64,000 nucleotides of DNA from Sulfurimonas sp. hsl 1-7 (GCF_030577135.1 NZ_JAUIRR010000001.1:124001-188000), one strand, 5' to 3'; positions 1-8,889 are shown, counted from the first letter of the stretch. Numbers and translations are program-made. The notes: a model not told the origin generated them from the letters alone.

Positions 1-766
1 TATGATCAATTTTATCAATTTCAAAAGCTCTTTTTGTATATGTCAGAATATCATTAATATTCGCAAAAAGTTCTTTATATAGTTTGATAATGTAGTTTTT
101 ATATTCACTATCTGTCTCTTTAAGGTTTGTATGTGTAAAAAACTTTAAGAATTCATCATAGTCAATTCTCTCACCATAAAGTTCACAAAATCTTTCATGC
201 ATATCTATAAAAGAGTACTTTATAGATTTTGTATATAAAAACTCTTTTTCAGAATATAATGTTACAAAAGCATCATTTTCTTGAAAGTAAATATAACAAT
301 GAACACCAGAATTCTCAACGATCTCTTTTGCATACAAAGATTTGATTAAAAGAGGAACAGGGATAATTACATCAATGTATTTAACTGTCTCGACTACATG
401 TGAAAATGTGTTTGTTATATCTAAAGGATCAACAATGAAAACATGAAAGTGACGATTCTCTTCATCTAAATTACTAAAAGTTTCAATATACTGAATTTTA
501 TACTCAACCGCTTGATCAAGTGCTAACTCATCATAAGCTTTATTGCTTAAAGCATCATATAAATCTTCATCGGGTATATTTTTACTAATTTCAATTTGAG
601 CATTGATGAACTCTTTCGTATTTAAGTAAGAGATTACCAACTGTTCTTTAGAATATTCTGGTGCTTTCTCTTCACTTAGAAAACTAGAAACTCCTTTAAA
701 GTAAGTTTCCTTATACGGATTAGCTGATAGTACACTTGAAAAAGTGTGTTGTTCTGATTTACTCAT
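1..766 (-). CDS. Unrecognised protein, C-terminus cut by window edge
   Basis: Open reading frame of 255 codons running off the left edge. It starts with ATG at 766, preceded by AGGAT, 11 bp after the stop of the Csd4-like gene, so it is probably the last visible gene of that operon. The N-terminus reads MSKSEQHTFSSVLSANPYKE. There is no signal peptide or membrane segment; the composition is acidic and aromatic-rich. The middle part (about residues 125-200) alternates short strands in a pattern loosely like the PilM/GspL actin-like ATPase fold of type IV pilus and secretion systems: a stretch HVFIVDPLDI, a PVPLL turn, then a strand pair before YTKSI. That resemblance is my inference from pattern only. 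Function is unknown; the coding frame is secure because it is open throughout and uses normal codons. Confidence 0.75.
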   Translation of the reverse strand, partial: MSKSEQHTFSSVLSANPYKETYFKGVSSFLSEEKAPEYSKEQLVISYLNTKEFINAQIEISKNIPDEDLYDALSNKAYDELALDQAVEYKIQYIETFSNLDEENRHFHVFIVDPLDITNTFSHVVETVKYIDVIIPVPLLIKSLYAKEIVENSGVHCYIYFQENDAFVTLYSEKEFLYTKSIKYSFIDMHERFCELYGERIDYDEFLKFFTHTNLKETDSEYKNYIIKLYKELFANINDILTYTKRAFEIDKIDH

Positions 767-777
767 AAACTATAATC

Positions 778-2067
778 CTATTTAAATTCTGCCATAATCA
801 TGGCACAAAATTCATCTTTTTTATAAAACTCTATCCTGTATATATTATTACTTTTGTCGATAGAATAAAGTTTATTCATATCTTCTTTAGTAATAGTTAC
901 ATTAGTTTCATCCTTTTGCTTATTAGATGAATAACCAATAATATTTACACGATATCCTTTTATATCTACAACCTTAAAATCGTCAGATACAAAAAATTTT
1001 GAAGTTTTTTTAATAAAGGATGATTTTCCATCTATTATAACTTCAAAACTTTCCGGACTTTCTTGACAGACCTTAAAGTACTGTGGTTTAAGTTTAGTGA
1101 TAAGCTTGTTGCCTATATAAACTTTATAAACCCCCTTAGAGCTTTTAATTTTTCCCAATGGATGTGAAAAACTAAAATCGTTACTCCTTGATTTTATCGG
1201 AATAAACCTTAAAATTTTTTTTATATTATTTAAATCTAACAAAAAGTTGTTATTTATTGCTAAAACACCATAGTTTTGGATGGTTTTTTCTATATTTTTT
1301 ATAGTGAGCTCAAAATCTCTTTTATAGCTAATACCCACAATTTTCATATATTCTTCAATTGCTAAGAGTTGATAAAATACTTTTTGTGCCAGAGAAGATA
1401 AGTTTTTACTTGTCTCAATAGCAAATGCAGGTTTGTTATGTGTTACGGCAAAATATGTAAGAGAAAGTTGCATAGCTTCATCTTCATATTTTGTTTTTGT
1501 GTTTTTAACATCAAATCTATGGTGTTTTGCTAATAACTTTTGGTTAACGTTGTTTTTTACTTCCATAGCAATTTGATTGAGATTACCAAAAGCTTGATTT
1601 TGTTTAAGTTGACACTGATCTATAACACATGTTTGTCCCCAGGCGTTAGGATTAAAGATACTTCCGTTATCCTCTTTTCTATAAAATCCATGCCCGTCAT
1701 GTAAATTTAATACTAAACTTACATTCGGTGATAAGATAACTTCCTTTATCTCTTTTATTATCTCAGTATCTTTGTCATGTGGACGAATATAGGAAAATTT
1801 TCTATTCATATCTCCATTAATACCACGTGAATTATTGATAATACTCTCTTCATTTAGATTTGGTACAATCCATAAGTTTTGAGAAGTGATTTTATAGTGT
1901 GTAGCAAGTATAGAAGCTGCAAAGTATCCACCCGGTTCATTTCCATGGATACCGCCGATTACTAAAAGTGTTGTATTAGAGTCTGGATTTTCTTTTTTTA
2001 TGAGTTGGATGTTTGAGCCAAAAAGAAAAGAAAAGCTCAGAAGATAGATGATAAAAAGCTGTTTCAT
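778..2067 (-). CDS. csd4: Csd4-like D,L-carboxypeptidase (M14-type), cell-shape peptidoglycan enzyme
   Basis: 429 residues with a signal peptide (MKQLFIIYLLSFSFLFGS). The zinc-site motif GGIHGNEPGG gives H41 and E44; LNLHDGHGF supplies the third ligand (H123), and AFAIETS (E218) is the likely catalytic glutamate. Length and motif order fit H. pylori Csd4 / C. jejuni Pgp1, which trim muramyl tripeptides to dipeptides in the periplasm and are needed for helical shape. H. pylori Csd4 is known for a glutamine in place of the first zinc histidine; here the residue is histidine, the ordinary M14 state. The C-terminal part (about 260-429) would be the accessory beta-rich domains. The ATG follows directly on the TAG of the Csd6-like gene with no gap, so the two are translationally coupled. 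Substrate is inferred from family. Confidence 0.85.
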   Translation of the reverse strand: MKQLFIIYLLSFSFLFGSNIQLIKKENPDSNTTLLVIGGIHGNEPGGYFAASILATHYKITSQNLWIVPNLNEESIINNSRGINGDMNRKFSYIRPHDKDTEIIKEIKEVILSPNVSLVLNLHDGHGFYRKEDNGSIFNPNAWGQTCVIDQCQLKQNQAFGNLNQIAMEVKNNVNQKLLAKHHRFDVKNTKTKYEDEAMQLSLTYFAVTHNKPAFAIETSKNLSSLAQKVFYQLLAIEEYMKIVGISYKRDFELTIKNIEKTIQNYGVLAINNNFLLDLNNIKKILRFIPIKSRSNDFSFSHPLGKIKSSKGVYKVYIGNKLITKLKPQYFKVCQESPESFEVIIDGKSSFIKKTSKFFVSDDFKVVDIKGYRVNIIGYSSNKQKDETNVTITKEDMNKLYSIDKSNNIYRIEFYKKDEFCAMIMAEFK

Positions 2068-3057
2068 CTATCTCTCTGTAATAATAGATATTTTTTGATC
2101 TTGTAGTTTAATAATTAATGTTTTATCCCCAATAAAAGAGAAAGAGTTTGATTGGTAGTCTTCTTTAAATGTTATTTGGTAGATATTTGGTGTATCAGGG
2201 TAGGGGATAACATTTAAGTTTGAAAAAATAATGGTTTTATCTTCTTGTTTATTAAATATTCTTGTTTTATACGTTGTGAATCTTTCTTTATCCATTCCGT
2301 CAAAACGTTTAAAAGTAGGATCATAGAAGTTAAGATAACTTTCTAAGTCATTATATATCCATGCTAGTCTCCATGCATAGAGCTGCGATAATATGATTGC
2401 TAAGTTCTTTTTTTGTATATCTGTCTTTACATTTGACTCATCAATAAGTAAAAGTGTTTTTTTGATATCTATATGTTTATCTAAACATTCAATATTTTGA
2501 TTGTTTATTGCAATACAACCTTTTGTAAACTCATCACGTTCCTGATCAATCGGTAAACCGTGAATCCATATCCCTTGACCGGTTTTATTTCGATATTTAT
2601 CATATGTGTTTGGATATGAGGTAACAAATGCTAATGGACCGTAAAAAGGGTCCACTTTATCTATTTTTTTTGTAAGTTCATAAATCCCTACAGGAGTTCG
2701 TAAATCTCCCTCTTTAACTTTATCGCCTTTTGCTTTACCTGTAAAAGCACTATACTCTTTCATAAGTTTATATGTAGAAGAGTTTTGATCTTTCATATAT
2801 ATATAAAGTTTTGAGTTCTTCTTATCGCAAGTAAGTATGTTACAGTATGATTCCAGGTAACCGAATTTTGTATCTTTATTTTCTAAAAACTCTTTCCAGT
2901 ATTCTGTTGTAGCAAGTTTCTCATCGAGTCTTTTTTGTATATCTTGAATTCCGTGGATTCTATAGTTAGTGACTATATCCATATCAGATGAAAAAGCATT
3001 AATAGAAAGTATTAATAGTACAATAGCACTAAAAAAAGATCTATTTTTCATTATCAT
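2068..3057 (-). CDS. csd6: Csd6-like L,D-carboxypeptidase (YkuD fold), cell-shape peptidoglycan enzyme
   Basis: 329 residues: signal peptide (about 1-23), helical region, a YkuD catalytic domain at about 80-210 and a C-terminal NTF2-like domain at about 215-329. The catalytic motif is H166 in WIHGLP and C181 in TKGCIAI, the YkuD His/Cys pair. The two-domain form and length match H. pylori Csd6 (HP0518) and C. jejuni Pgp2, which act as L,D-carboxypeptidases trimming tetrapeptides to tripeptides rather than as cross-linking L,D-transpeptidases. HP0518 is also next to era, so position supports the call. The start could be ATG 3057 or ATG 3051; the upstream GATAGG is better spaced for 3051. It overlaps the end of era by 17 bp. 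The product tripeptide is the expected substrate of the adjacent Csd4-like enzyme. Confidence 0.85.
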   Translation of the reverse strand: MIMKNRSFFSAIVLLILSINAFSSDMDIVTNYRIHGIQDIQKRLDEKLATTEYWKEFLENKDTKFGYLESYCNILTCDKKNSKLYIYMKDQNSSTYKLMKEYSAFTGKAKGDKVKEGDLRTPVGIYELTKKIDKVDPFYGPLAFVTSYPNTYDKYRNKTGQGIWIHGLPIDQERDEFTKGCIAINNQNIECLDKHIDIKKTLLLIDESNVKTDIQKKNLAIILSQLYAWRLAWIYNDLESYLNFYDPTFKRFDGMDKERFTTYKTRIFNKQEDKTIIFSNLNVIPYPDTPNIYQITFKEDYQSNSFSFIGDKTLIIKLQDQKISIITER

Positions 3058-3925
3058 AACCTATCTCTTTTAGAAAGTTCTTGTTTTTAGACCATCCCTT
3101 TTTCACGACAACTTGGAGGTTTAGGTAGGCTTGTTGACCGCTAAGTTTTTCAATCTTCGCGCGTGCTGATTTACCGATACGCTTGATAGCTTCCCCACCT
3201 TTACCTATAATAATCCCTTTTTGGGAATTTTTTTCTAAAATGATTGTTGCATAGATTTTATCGATACCTTCATTTTCATAGATCTTGTCTATAATTACAT
3301 CTGATTCATAAGGAACTTCATCACTGATGTTCTCAAAAATGGCTTCACGAACAAAACCGGCATAGATATCACGAACCAATTCGCTTGTTAAATCTTCCGG
3401 ATCAAACAAAAAAGGTGATTCAGGTAGGTTTTTACTAATTGTGTCTAGTAGATCTTTATGACCCACTTGGCGAGGAATTGCTACAGGGATTAGCGCTTCA
3501 AATTTGTCTGCATATTGATTGTATTGTGCAATTTTTTTGAATAGTTTCTCTTGAGATACCTGATCGATTTTACTTAGTGCAACAATATGTTTAATATTCT
3601 TTTTATTGAGTGTTAAAAACTTTTCATAATGTTCTAAGGAATCAGTTACCGGTGCAAGGTAAACTATTAAGTCACAATCTCCCATCGCTTTTAGTGCTTC
3701 ATCAAGCATAAACTGGTTTAATACCTTCTCTTTTTCGTGTAAACCCGGTGTGTCTATAAAAATAATCTGCGTGTCATTATGCATAACTATAGCATTAGAA
3801 CGCTTTCTTGTAGCGTTGGCTTTTTGACTCACCATCGCAATTTTTTCACCTAATAGTGAGTTCATTAAGGTACTTTTACCCGCATTCGGTCTACCAATAA
3901 GTGAAACGAAGCCCGCTTTTGTCAT
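3041..3925 (-). CDS. era: GTPase Era, ribosome assembly factor
   Basis: 294 residues. The N-terminal GTPase domain has G1 GRPNAGKST (11-19), G3 DTPG and a G4 variant SKID in place of NKxD. The C-terminal KH domain carries GIIIGKGGEAIKRIG, which binds the 3' end of 16S rRNA. Era checks maturation of the 30S subunit and links it to cell division. Usual length. It lies 9 bp downstream of hslU in a minus-strand operon and overlaps the Csd6-like gene, the same order as in H. pylori. Confidence 0.97.
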   Translation of the reverse strand: MTKAGFVSLIGRPNAGKSTLMNSLLGEKIAMVSQKANATRKRSNAIVMHNDTQIIFIDTPGLHEKEKVLNQFMLDEALKAMGDCDLIVYLAPVTDSLEHYEKFLTLNKKNIKHIVALSKIDQVSQEKLFKKIAQYNQYADKFEALIPVAIPRQVGHKDLLDTISKNLPESPFLFDPEDLTSELVRDIYAGFVREAIFENISDEVPYESDVIIDKIYENEGIDKIYATIILEKNSQKGIIIGKGGEAIKRIGKSARAKIEKLSGQQAYLNLQVVVKKGWSKNKNFLKEIGYDNEK

Positions 3926-3934
3926 TTAGTTCCT

Positions 3935-5269
3935 TTAAAGAATGTATCGAGAGAGATCATCATCTTCTACAACGATGTCAAGTTTTTCGTGTACTAAGTC
4001 ACTTGTGACTCTAAACTCTTTTCCTGCATATTCATCTGCTTCAAAACTAATATCTTCTAGAATTCTTTCTAGAACAGTATGAAGACGTCTTGCTCCGATA
4101 TCTTCTGCAGTTTCATTAGCACGATGTGCAAGTTTTGCCATTGCTCTGATCGCTTCATCCTCAAAAATCAATTCCATATCTTCTACACTTAGAAGTGCCT
4201 GGTATTGTTTAAGAAGAGAGTTCTGTGTCTGTGTAAGGATTTGATAGAGAGTATCCTCATCTAAACTCTCTAACTCAACTCTTAGTGGAAATCTTCCTTG
4301 AAGTTCAGGGATAAGATCACTCGGTTTGCTTACGTGAAAAGCTCCTGCTGCAATAAACAGAATATGATCAGTATTAATAGTTCCATATTTCGTAGAAACA
4401 CTGCTTCCCTCTACGATTGGAAGCAGGTCACGCTGAACACCCTCTTTAGAAGGATCGTTTCTTCCTTGCGATTTTTCATTCAGAGCAATTTTATCGATCT
4501 CATCTAAAAAGATAATACCGCCGTTTTCTGCACGACGCAGAGCTTCACCGTTAATGGCATTCATATCTAAAAGCTTTGAAGAAGCTTCCTGACGAAGTAA
4601 AATTTTTGCATCTTTTACTTTGAGCTCTTTTTTCTTATCTTCTTTATTAATCGATGTAAAAAGTTTAGTAATTGATTCTTGTGCTTTAATCATCTCCGGT
4701 GGAAGGTTCGTATCTGCAAACTCTACCTGCAGTGAAGCACTGTCAAGTTCGATTTCAATTGTTTTGTCATCCATCTCACCTGATTCAACTCTTTTTTCCA
4801 TAGCTTCTAAGAGTCTTTGGTAATCATCTTTTTTTGATTCGCTTGCACCCTCTGGAAGTGGTGGTAAAAGTTTTTCAACTATACGGTTAAGGATATAGTT
4901 TTCAATTTTTTCTTTATTTTCTGATTCTTGTTCTGCTTTCACAATACTAATCGAGTTTACTACCAGATCTCTGATCATCGATTCAACGTCACGACCGACA
5001 AAACCAACTTCAGTATATTTTGAAGCTTCCACTTTGATAAAAGGAACTTTCATCATCTTTGCAAGTCTACGGGAAATTTCAGTTTTCCCAACACCGGTTG
5101 AACCGATCATCAGAATGTTTTTCGGTTTGATCTCTTGACGCATCTCATTATCAAGTTGCATTCTTCTATATCTTGTACGAAGCGCTAAAGCTATAGTTTT
5201 TTTCGCATTTTTTTGACCAATGACATAATTGTCAAGATATTCGACTATCTGTTTAGGAGTCATATCCAT
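3935..5269 (-). CDS. hslU: HslU, ATPase subunit of the HslUV protease
   Basis: 444 residues. N-terminal TPKQIVEYLDNYVIGQ, Walker A GSTGVGKT (56-63), Walker B FLDEIDK, then sensor motifs, and the family C-terminal tail LSRYIL that docks into HslV. The intermediate (I) domain between about 110 and 230 is present and rich in charged residues. HslU is an AAA+ ring that unfolds substrates and feeds them to HslV in the cytoplasm. Its ATG overlaps the hslV stop by one base (TAATG), so the two are translationally coupled. Confidence 0.97.
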   Translation of the reverse strand: MDMTPKQIVEYLDNYVIGQKNAKKTIALALRTRYRRMQLDNEMRQEIKPKNILMIGSTGVGKTEISRRLAKMMKVPFIKVEASKYTEVGFVGRDVESMIRDLVVNSISIVKAEQESENKEKIENYILNRIVEKLLPPLPEGASESKKDDYQRLLEAMEKRVESGEMDDKTIEIELDSASLQVEFADTNLPPEMIKAQESITKLFTSINKEDKKKELKVKDAKILLRQEASSKLLDMNAINGEALRRAENGGIIFLDEIDKIALNEKSQGRNDPSKEGVQRDLLPIVEGSSVSTKYGTINTDHILFIAAGAFHVSKPSDLIPELQGRFPLRVELESLDEDTLYQILTQTQNSLLKQYQALLSVEDMELIFEDEAIRAMAKLAHRANETAEDIGARRLHTVLERILEDISFEADEYAGKEFRVTSDLVHEKLDIVVEDDDLSRYIL

Positions 5270-5811
5270 TATTTATTATCCTCTAAAATGAGTGTTTTAA
5301 TATTGTGGTTTGTATAGATACATAGATCTGCAGCGATTGACAAAGATTCTTTCACTAATTCCTCTTCATCAAGATTTGCATGTTTTTTTAGTGCACGAGC
5401 AGCTGAGATAGCATAGTTGCCACCACTTCCGATAGAGGCAATTTCACCATCTTCAGGCTCAACAACATCACCGTTTCCTGTTAAAATAAAGATATGCTCA
5501 GTGTTTAAAACGATCATCATCGCTTCTAGACGACGTAAAACTTTGTCTTTTCTCCAAGCTTTAGAGAACTCGATAACAGATTTTAAAATATCACCTTTTT
5601 TATTCTCTAAAAACTCTTCAAACATATCAAAAAGGTTGAAAGCATCAGCAGTACTTCCGGCAAAACCTGCAAGGATTTTACCATGGTGAAGTGTACGGAT
5701 TTTCGTAGCATTCCCTTTTAATACACTGTCGCCAAAAGTTACTTGACCGTCACCACCGATTACAGCTTTATTTTTCCCTTTATAGGCAAGTATTGTTGTA
5801 GCGTCAAACAT
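5269..5811 (-). CDS. hslV: HslV, proteolytic subunit of the HslUV protease
   Basis: 180 residues. The N-terminus [12 protein letters not shown] contains the TT pair whose first threonine (T5) is expected to be the nucleophile after removal of a four-residue propeptide; many orthologues lose only Met. GGDGQVTFG and the GSGGNYA loop are family signatures. HslV forms a two-ring dodecamer related to proteasome beta subunits. It sits 7 bp downstream of rplI and is coupled to hslU. Confidence 0.96.
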   Translation of the reverse strand: MFDATTILAYKGKNKAVIGGDGQVTFGDSVLKGNATKIRTLHHGKILAGFAGSTADAFNLFDMFEEFLENKKGDILKSVIEFSKAWRKDKVLRRLEAMMIVLNTEHIFILTGNGDVVEPEDGEIASIGSGGNYAISAARALKKHANLDEEELVKESLSIAADLCIYTNHNIKTLILEDNK

Positions 5812-5818
5812 TGTTTAC

Positions 5819-6265
5819 TTATTCCCCTTGAACATCTACATGTAATGTAGCATGAATACCGTGACCAAGTTTTAAATCAAGTGTGTGTTCACCAACACTT
5901 TTGATCGCAGTTTTGTCTGTAATATGTTTTTTATCAATTTCGATAGAGTGCTGTTTAACAAGTGCATCAGCGATCTCATCTTTTGTAACGGCTCCAAAAA
6001 GGTGACCGTTTTCACCCATTTTTTTTGTTATGATGATCTCTGCTTTATCAAGTTTTACAGCCATCTCTTTAAGTTTTGCAATCTCTGCAGCTTCTTCTGC
6101 TGCCAATCTTTTTTGTTCAGCTTCATGTTCAGCTAAGATCTCAGGTGTAGCAGGTTTAGCAAACCCTTTCCCTACAAGAAAGTTTTTACCGTAACCGTCT
6201 TTTACTTCTTTTACTTCACCCGCTTTTCCTAGGCTTTTTACATCCTTGATAAGTAATACTTTCAT
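5819..6265 (-). CDS. rplI: Ribosomal protein bL9
   Basis: 148 residues of usual length. The N-terminal domain MKVLLIKDVKSLGKAGEV followed by VKDGYGKNFL is the L9 signature; a long alpha helix (about 45-75, rich in E, A and K) connects to the C-terminal rRNA-binding domain. It lies 4 bp downstream of the FTR-rhodanese gene and 7 bp upstream of hslV in the same minus-strand operon. Confidence 0.97.
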   Translation of the reverse strand: MKVLLIKDVKSLGKAGEVKEVKDGYGKNFLVGKGFAKPATPEILAEHEAEQKRLAAEEAAEIAKLKEMAVKLDKAEIIITKKMGENGHLFGAVTKDEIADALVKQHSIEIDKKHITDKTAIKSVGEHTLDLKLGHGIHATLHVDVQGE

Positions 6266-6269
6266 CCGA

Positions 6270-7007
6270 TTATCTTTCTATATCACCAGGGTATGAAACG
6301 ATACCGTGTGTTAAGTTTCCGATTTTTGTATATCCCATGTCTGTTAAAATTCTAGCAACGTGAGCAGAACGGCTACCAACATGGCAGTAAAGGATGATAT
6401 TTTCGTTTTTATCAAGTTTTGCTTCATCTAAAGTTTGGAAAAAGCTACTTGTAGGAACAAGTTTATCCGCACCTTTGATGTGACCCATTTGCCACTCCAT
6501 ATGTTCACGAACGTCAACAATTTTAAAATTAACCATACCAAGATCACGTGCTTCAAGAAGTGCAACTAACTCGTCACCGTCTAGTTCACTTTTGTTTACT
6601 AAAGCTTCGCACTCTTCGTGAGTTAATCCTCTTGAGTGAGTGTGGGCAGCTTCCTCCATTCCCAGCTCAATTCTTTGTTTCGCTGCAAATTCAGGTGTAC
6701 AGAAAATTCCACAGTGACATTTTCCGTCTTCAGGAATCTCTTTTTCAATTGCCGGTTTACAAGGACAGATACGATCATCTACACTTCTTGCTTTTCCGTC
6801 AACCTCTTCAACCATAAAACATGGACAAAATCTTTTGCCATACATCATTTTATTACGTGCAAGACCCATTTGCACGCCTTCGTTTACTTCTTCTTGAGGG
6901 TTATAAACCCAACCAAACTGTGCATTTACCTTGTCAGTAAATTTAATAGTTTTTTCCATCTCCGCGATAAATTCCGGAGAGTTCATATCGATTCTAACTA
7001 TACTCAT
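6270..7007 (-). CDS. Ferredoxin-thioredoxin reductase catalytic domain fused to a rhodanese
   Basis: 245 residues in two domains. Residues 1-105 carry the FTR catalytic-chain cysteine set C61PC63, C81PC83 and C97HC99, plus C103. In plant and cyanobacterial FTR these hold a 4Fe-4S cluster beside a redox disulfide that reduces thioredoxin. Residues about 130-245 form a single rhodanese domain with the active-site loop YCHVGSRS (C208) and the DVRE and GHI signatures. No FTR variable chain lies nearby, so the electron donor and target are unknown. The fusion suggests coupling of Fe-S redox chemistry to sulfane-sulfur transfer, but that is inference. It is 24 bp downstream of argG and 4 bp upstream of rplI. 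Confidence 0.88.
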   Translation of the reverse strand: MSIVRIDMNSPEFIAEMEKTIKFTDKVNAQFGWVYNPQEEVNEGVQMGLARNKMMYGKRFCPCFMVEEVDGKARSVDDRICPCKPAIEKEIPEDGKCHCGIFCTPEFAAKQRIELGMEEAAHTHSRGLTHEECEALVNKSELDGDELVALLEARDLGMVNFKIVDVREHMEWQMGHIKGADKLVPTSSFFQTLDEAKLDKNENIILYCHVGSRSAHVARILTDMGYTKIGNLTHGIVSYPGDIER

Positions 7008-7031
7008 GTTTTTCCCTTTCTTAAGTTGTCG

Positions 7032-8270
7032 TTATTTGTTTCTTCTTGCTTTACCTTCAATGATAAAACGAAGTGCATTTAATCTGATGAAACCTTCTGC
7101 ATCTTTTTGGTTATAAACATCATCAGCTTCAAATGTTGAGTGTGCTTCTGAGAATAAAGTTTTTGGAGAAGTACGACCCACTACCATTACATTCCCTTTG
7201 TAAAGTTTCAATCTTACATCACCTTCAACATGTTTTTGTGTATTGTCAATAAGTGCTTGTAGTGCTTCACGCTCTGGAGAGAACCACATACCGTTATAGA
7301 TAAGTTTTGCATATTTTGGCATGATCTCATCTTTAAGGTGTGCAGCTTCACGATCTACTGTAATAGACTCGATTGCACGGTGTGCTTTTAACATAATTGT
7401 TCCACCCGGAGTCTCATAACATCCACGAGCTTTCATACCAACGTATCTGTTTTCAACAATATCGATACGACCAATACCGTGTTTATTACCGTAATCATTT
7501 AATGTTTTAAGAATTGTTGCTGGAGACATCTCTTCACCGTTAATTGCAATCGGATCACCGTTTTTGTAGCTGATTGTAATATACTCTGCTTCATCTGGAG
7601 CTTCTTCTGGTGAATTTGTCCATAACCACATAGAATCTTCAGGTTCTGCATTTGGGTTTTCTAAGTGAAGACCTTCGTAAGAGATGTGAAGTAAGTTAGC
7701 ATCCATTGAATATGGACTTACTTGTGGATTACCATTTTCATCCATATGCTTTTGTGCGATCTCAATACCGTGCTCTTTAGCATATGCTAAAAGTTTTTCA
7801 CGAGAGTTTAGATCCCATTCTCTCCAAGGTGCAATAACTGTAATGTCAGGATTTAACCCTAAGTAACCAAGCTCAAATCTTACTTGATCGTTTCCTTTAC
7901 CTGTCGCACCGTGGCTAACTGCATCCGCACCCATTTTTTCTGCAATTTCAATCTGTTTTTTTGAAATTAACGGTCTTGCAATTGAAGTTCCTAAAAGGTA
8001 CTCACCTTCATAAATTGTATTTGCTCTAAACATTGGGAAAACGAAATCTTTTACAAACTCTTCTCTAATATCAAGAATGAAAATATTTTCCGGTTTAATA
8101 CCCATTTTAAGTGCTTTTTCACGTGCAGGTTCAACCTCTTCACCCTGCCCAAGATCAGCTGTAAAAGTAATAACCTCTGCATTATATTCATCTTGAAGCC
8201 ATTTTAAAATAATACTCGTATCAAGCCCACCAGAGTAAGCTAAAACAACTTTGTTCACACTTTTTTTCAT
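7032..8270 (-). CDS. argG: Argininosuccinate synthase
   Basis: 412 residues. The ATP pyrophosphatase P-loop [15 protein letters not shown] lies at about 11-25, followed by the citrulline and aspartate binding motifs ([25 protein letters not shown]). The enzyme joins citrulline and aspartate with ATP, the penultimate step of arginine synthesis. ATG at 8270 follows AAAAGG. First gene of the minus-strand run towards rplI-hslVU; argB lies far away at 25125, so arginine genes are scattered here. Confidence 0.97.
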   Translation of the reverse strand: MKKSVNKVVLAYSGGLDTSIILKWLQDEYNAEVITFTADLGQGEEVEPAREKALKMGIKPENIFILDIREEFVKDFVFPMFRANTIYEGEYLLGTSIARPLISKKQIEIAEKMGADAVSHGATGKGNDQVRFELGYLGLNPDITVIAPWREWDLNSREKLLAYAKEHGIEIAQKHMDENGNPQVSPYSMDANLLHISYEGLHLENPNAEPEDSMWLWTNSPEEAPDEAEYITISYKNGDPIAINGEEMSPATILKTLNDYGNKHGIGRIDIVENRYVGMKARGCYETPGGTIMLKAHRAIESITVDREAAHLKDEIMPKYAKLIYNGMWFSPEREALQALIDNTQKHVEGDVRLKLYKGNVMVVGRTSPKTLFSEAHSTFEADDVYNQKDAEGFIRLNALRFIIEGKARRNK

Positions 8271-8392
8271 GTAAAAAACCTTTTGGTGATAAAATAATAG
8301 TGCAGATTGTATCTAATTGTAAGTGAGAATTTGCTTATAGTAAAAAAATAGATAGAACGGTTCAATGAAGCAGGCAAGAAGGAGGGAGAATT

Positions 8393-8776
8393 TTATCCTT
8401 TAGAATCGAATAAAATTCCATTTACTTCTTGCATTTTTGGTAAAACTATCTGTGCATCTTCAGCCGGAAATCTTCGTATCATTTTATTGCTTTTTGCTTC
8501 TATAACTGAAACATAAAATATATCTTGAGAATCAACTCCAAATTTGATATTTGTACTAATCGGCGCTAATGCTTCATTCAGTTGTTTTACAAGTCTTTCA
8601 ACATCTTCTTTTGAGTTGAGTTTTTTTACTGAATCTACATTATTCTGTTGTACCTCTTTGACAATATCTTGTTGTTGTAATTGTGTTGACTGGTTTTGTT
8701 CTATACTTCGTCCCTGAAGCTCTTGCGCACCCATCTGAGTTTGTTGTTGTTTAGCAACATTTGCTATGCCATCCAT
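8393..8776 (-). CDS. flaG: FlaG family flagellar protein
   Basis: 127 residues. The N-terminal half (1-60) is low complexity and rich in glutamine (QQQTQMGAQ, QLQQQDIV). The C-terminal half (65-127) has the FlaG domain: LNEALAPISTNIKFGVD, a short beta hairpin FYVSVIEA, then IRRFPAEDAQIVLPKMQEVNG. FlaG proteins affect flagellar filament length and are late flagellar genes in Campylobacter. It stands alone between argG and an MFS gene. A good sigma-28 promoter lies upstream (8818-8844), and an AAAAGGAG ribosome site precedes the ATG. Confidence 0.85.
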   Translation of the reverse strand: MDGIANVAKQQQTQMGAQELQGRSIEQNQSTQLQQQDIVKEVQQNNVDSVKKLNSKEDVERLVKQLNEALAPISTNIKFGVDSQDIFYVSVIEAKSNKMIRRFPAEDAQIVLPKMQEVNGILFDSKG

Positions 8777-8817
8777 GCCTTACTCCTTTTGTATTCACAA
8801 TTAATATAGTAGCAACT

Positions 8818-8844
8818 AGATCGACTACATAAAAAAAATGTTTA
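8818..8844 (-). promoter_or_regulatory. Sigma-28 (FliA) promoter of flaG
   Basis: On the minus strand TAAA (8841-8844) is followed by exactly 15 bases and then GTCGATCT (8818-8825). This fits the FliA pattern TAAA-N15-GCCGATAA in spacing and in the CGAT core. It lies about 42 bp upstream of flaG, a gene class known to use FliA in Campylobacter. Confidence 0.65.
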
Positions 8845-8874
8845 GAAAAAAAACAAAAAATTTATAATTTATAT

Positions 8875-8880
8875 GATAAT
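8875..8880 (+). promoter_or_regulatory. Candidate -10 element of the MFS gene, implying a near-leaderless mRNA
   Basis: GATAAT (8875-8880) ends 9 bp before the ATG at 8890, and no ribosome site is visible in the intervening bases. A second candidate, TATAAT at 8863-8868, would give a leader of about 15 bases. Confidence 0.4.
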
Positions 8881-8889
8881 CTTCCATTT

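Noticed and set aside
6548-7116. Plus-strand open frames opposite the FTR-rhodanese and argG genes.
   Set aside because: They lie antisense to well-conserved genes and have no family resemblance; taken as shadows.
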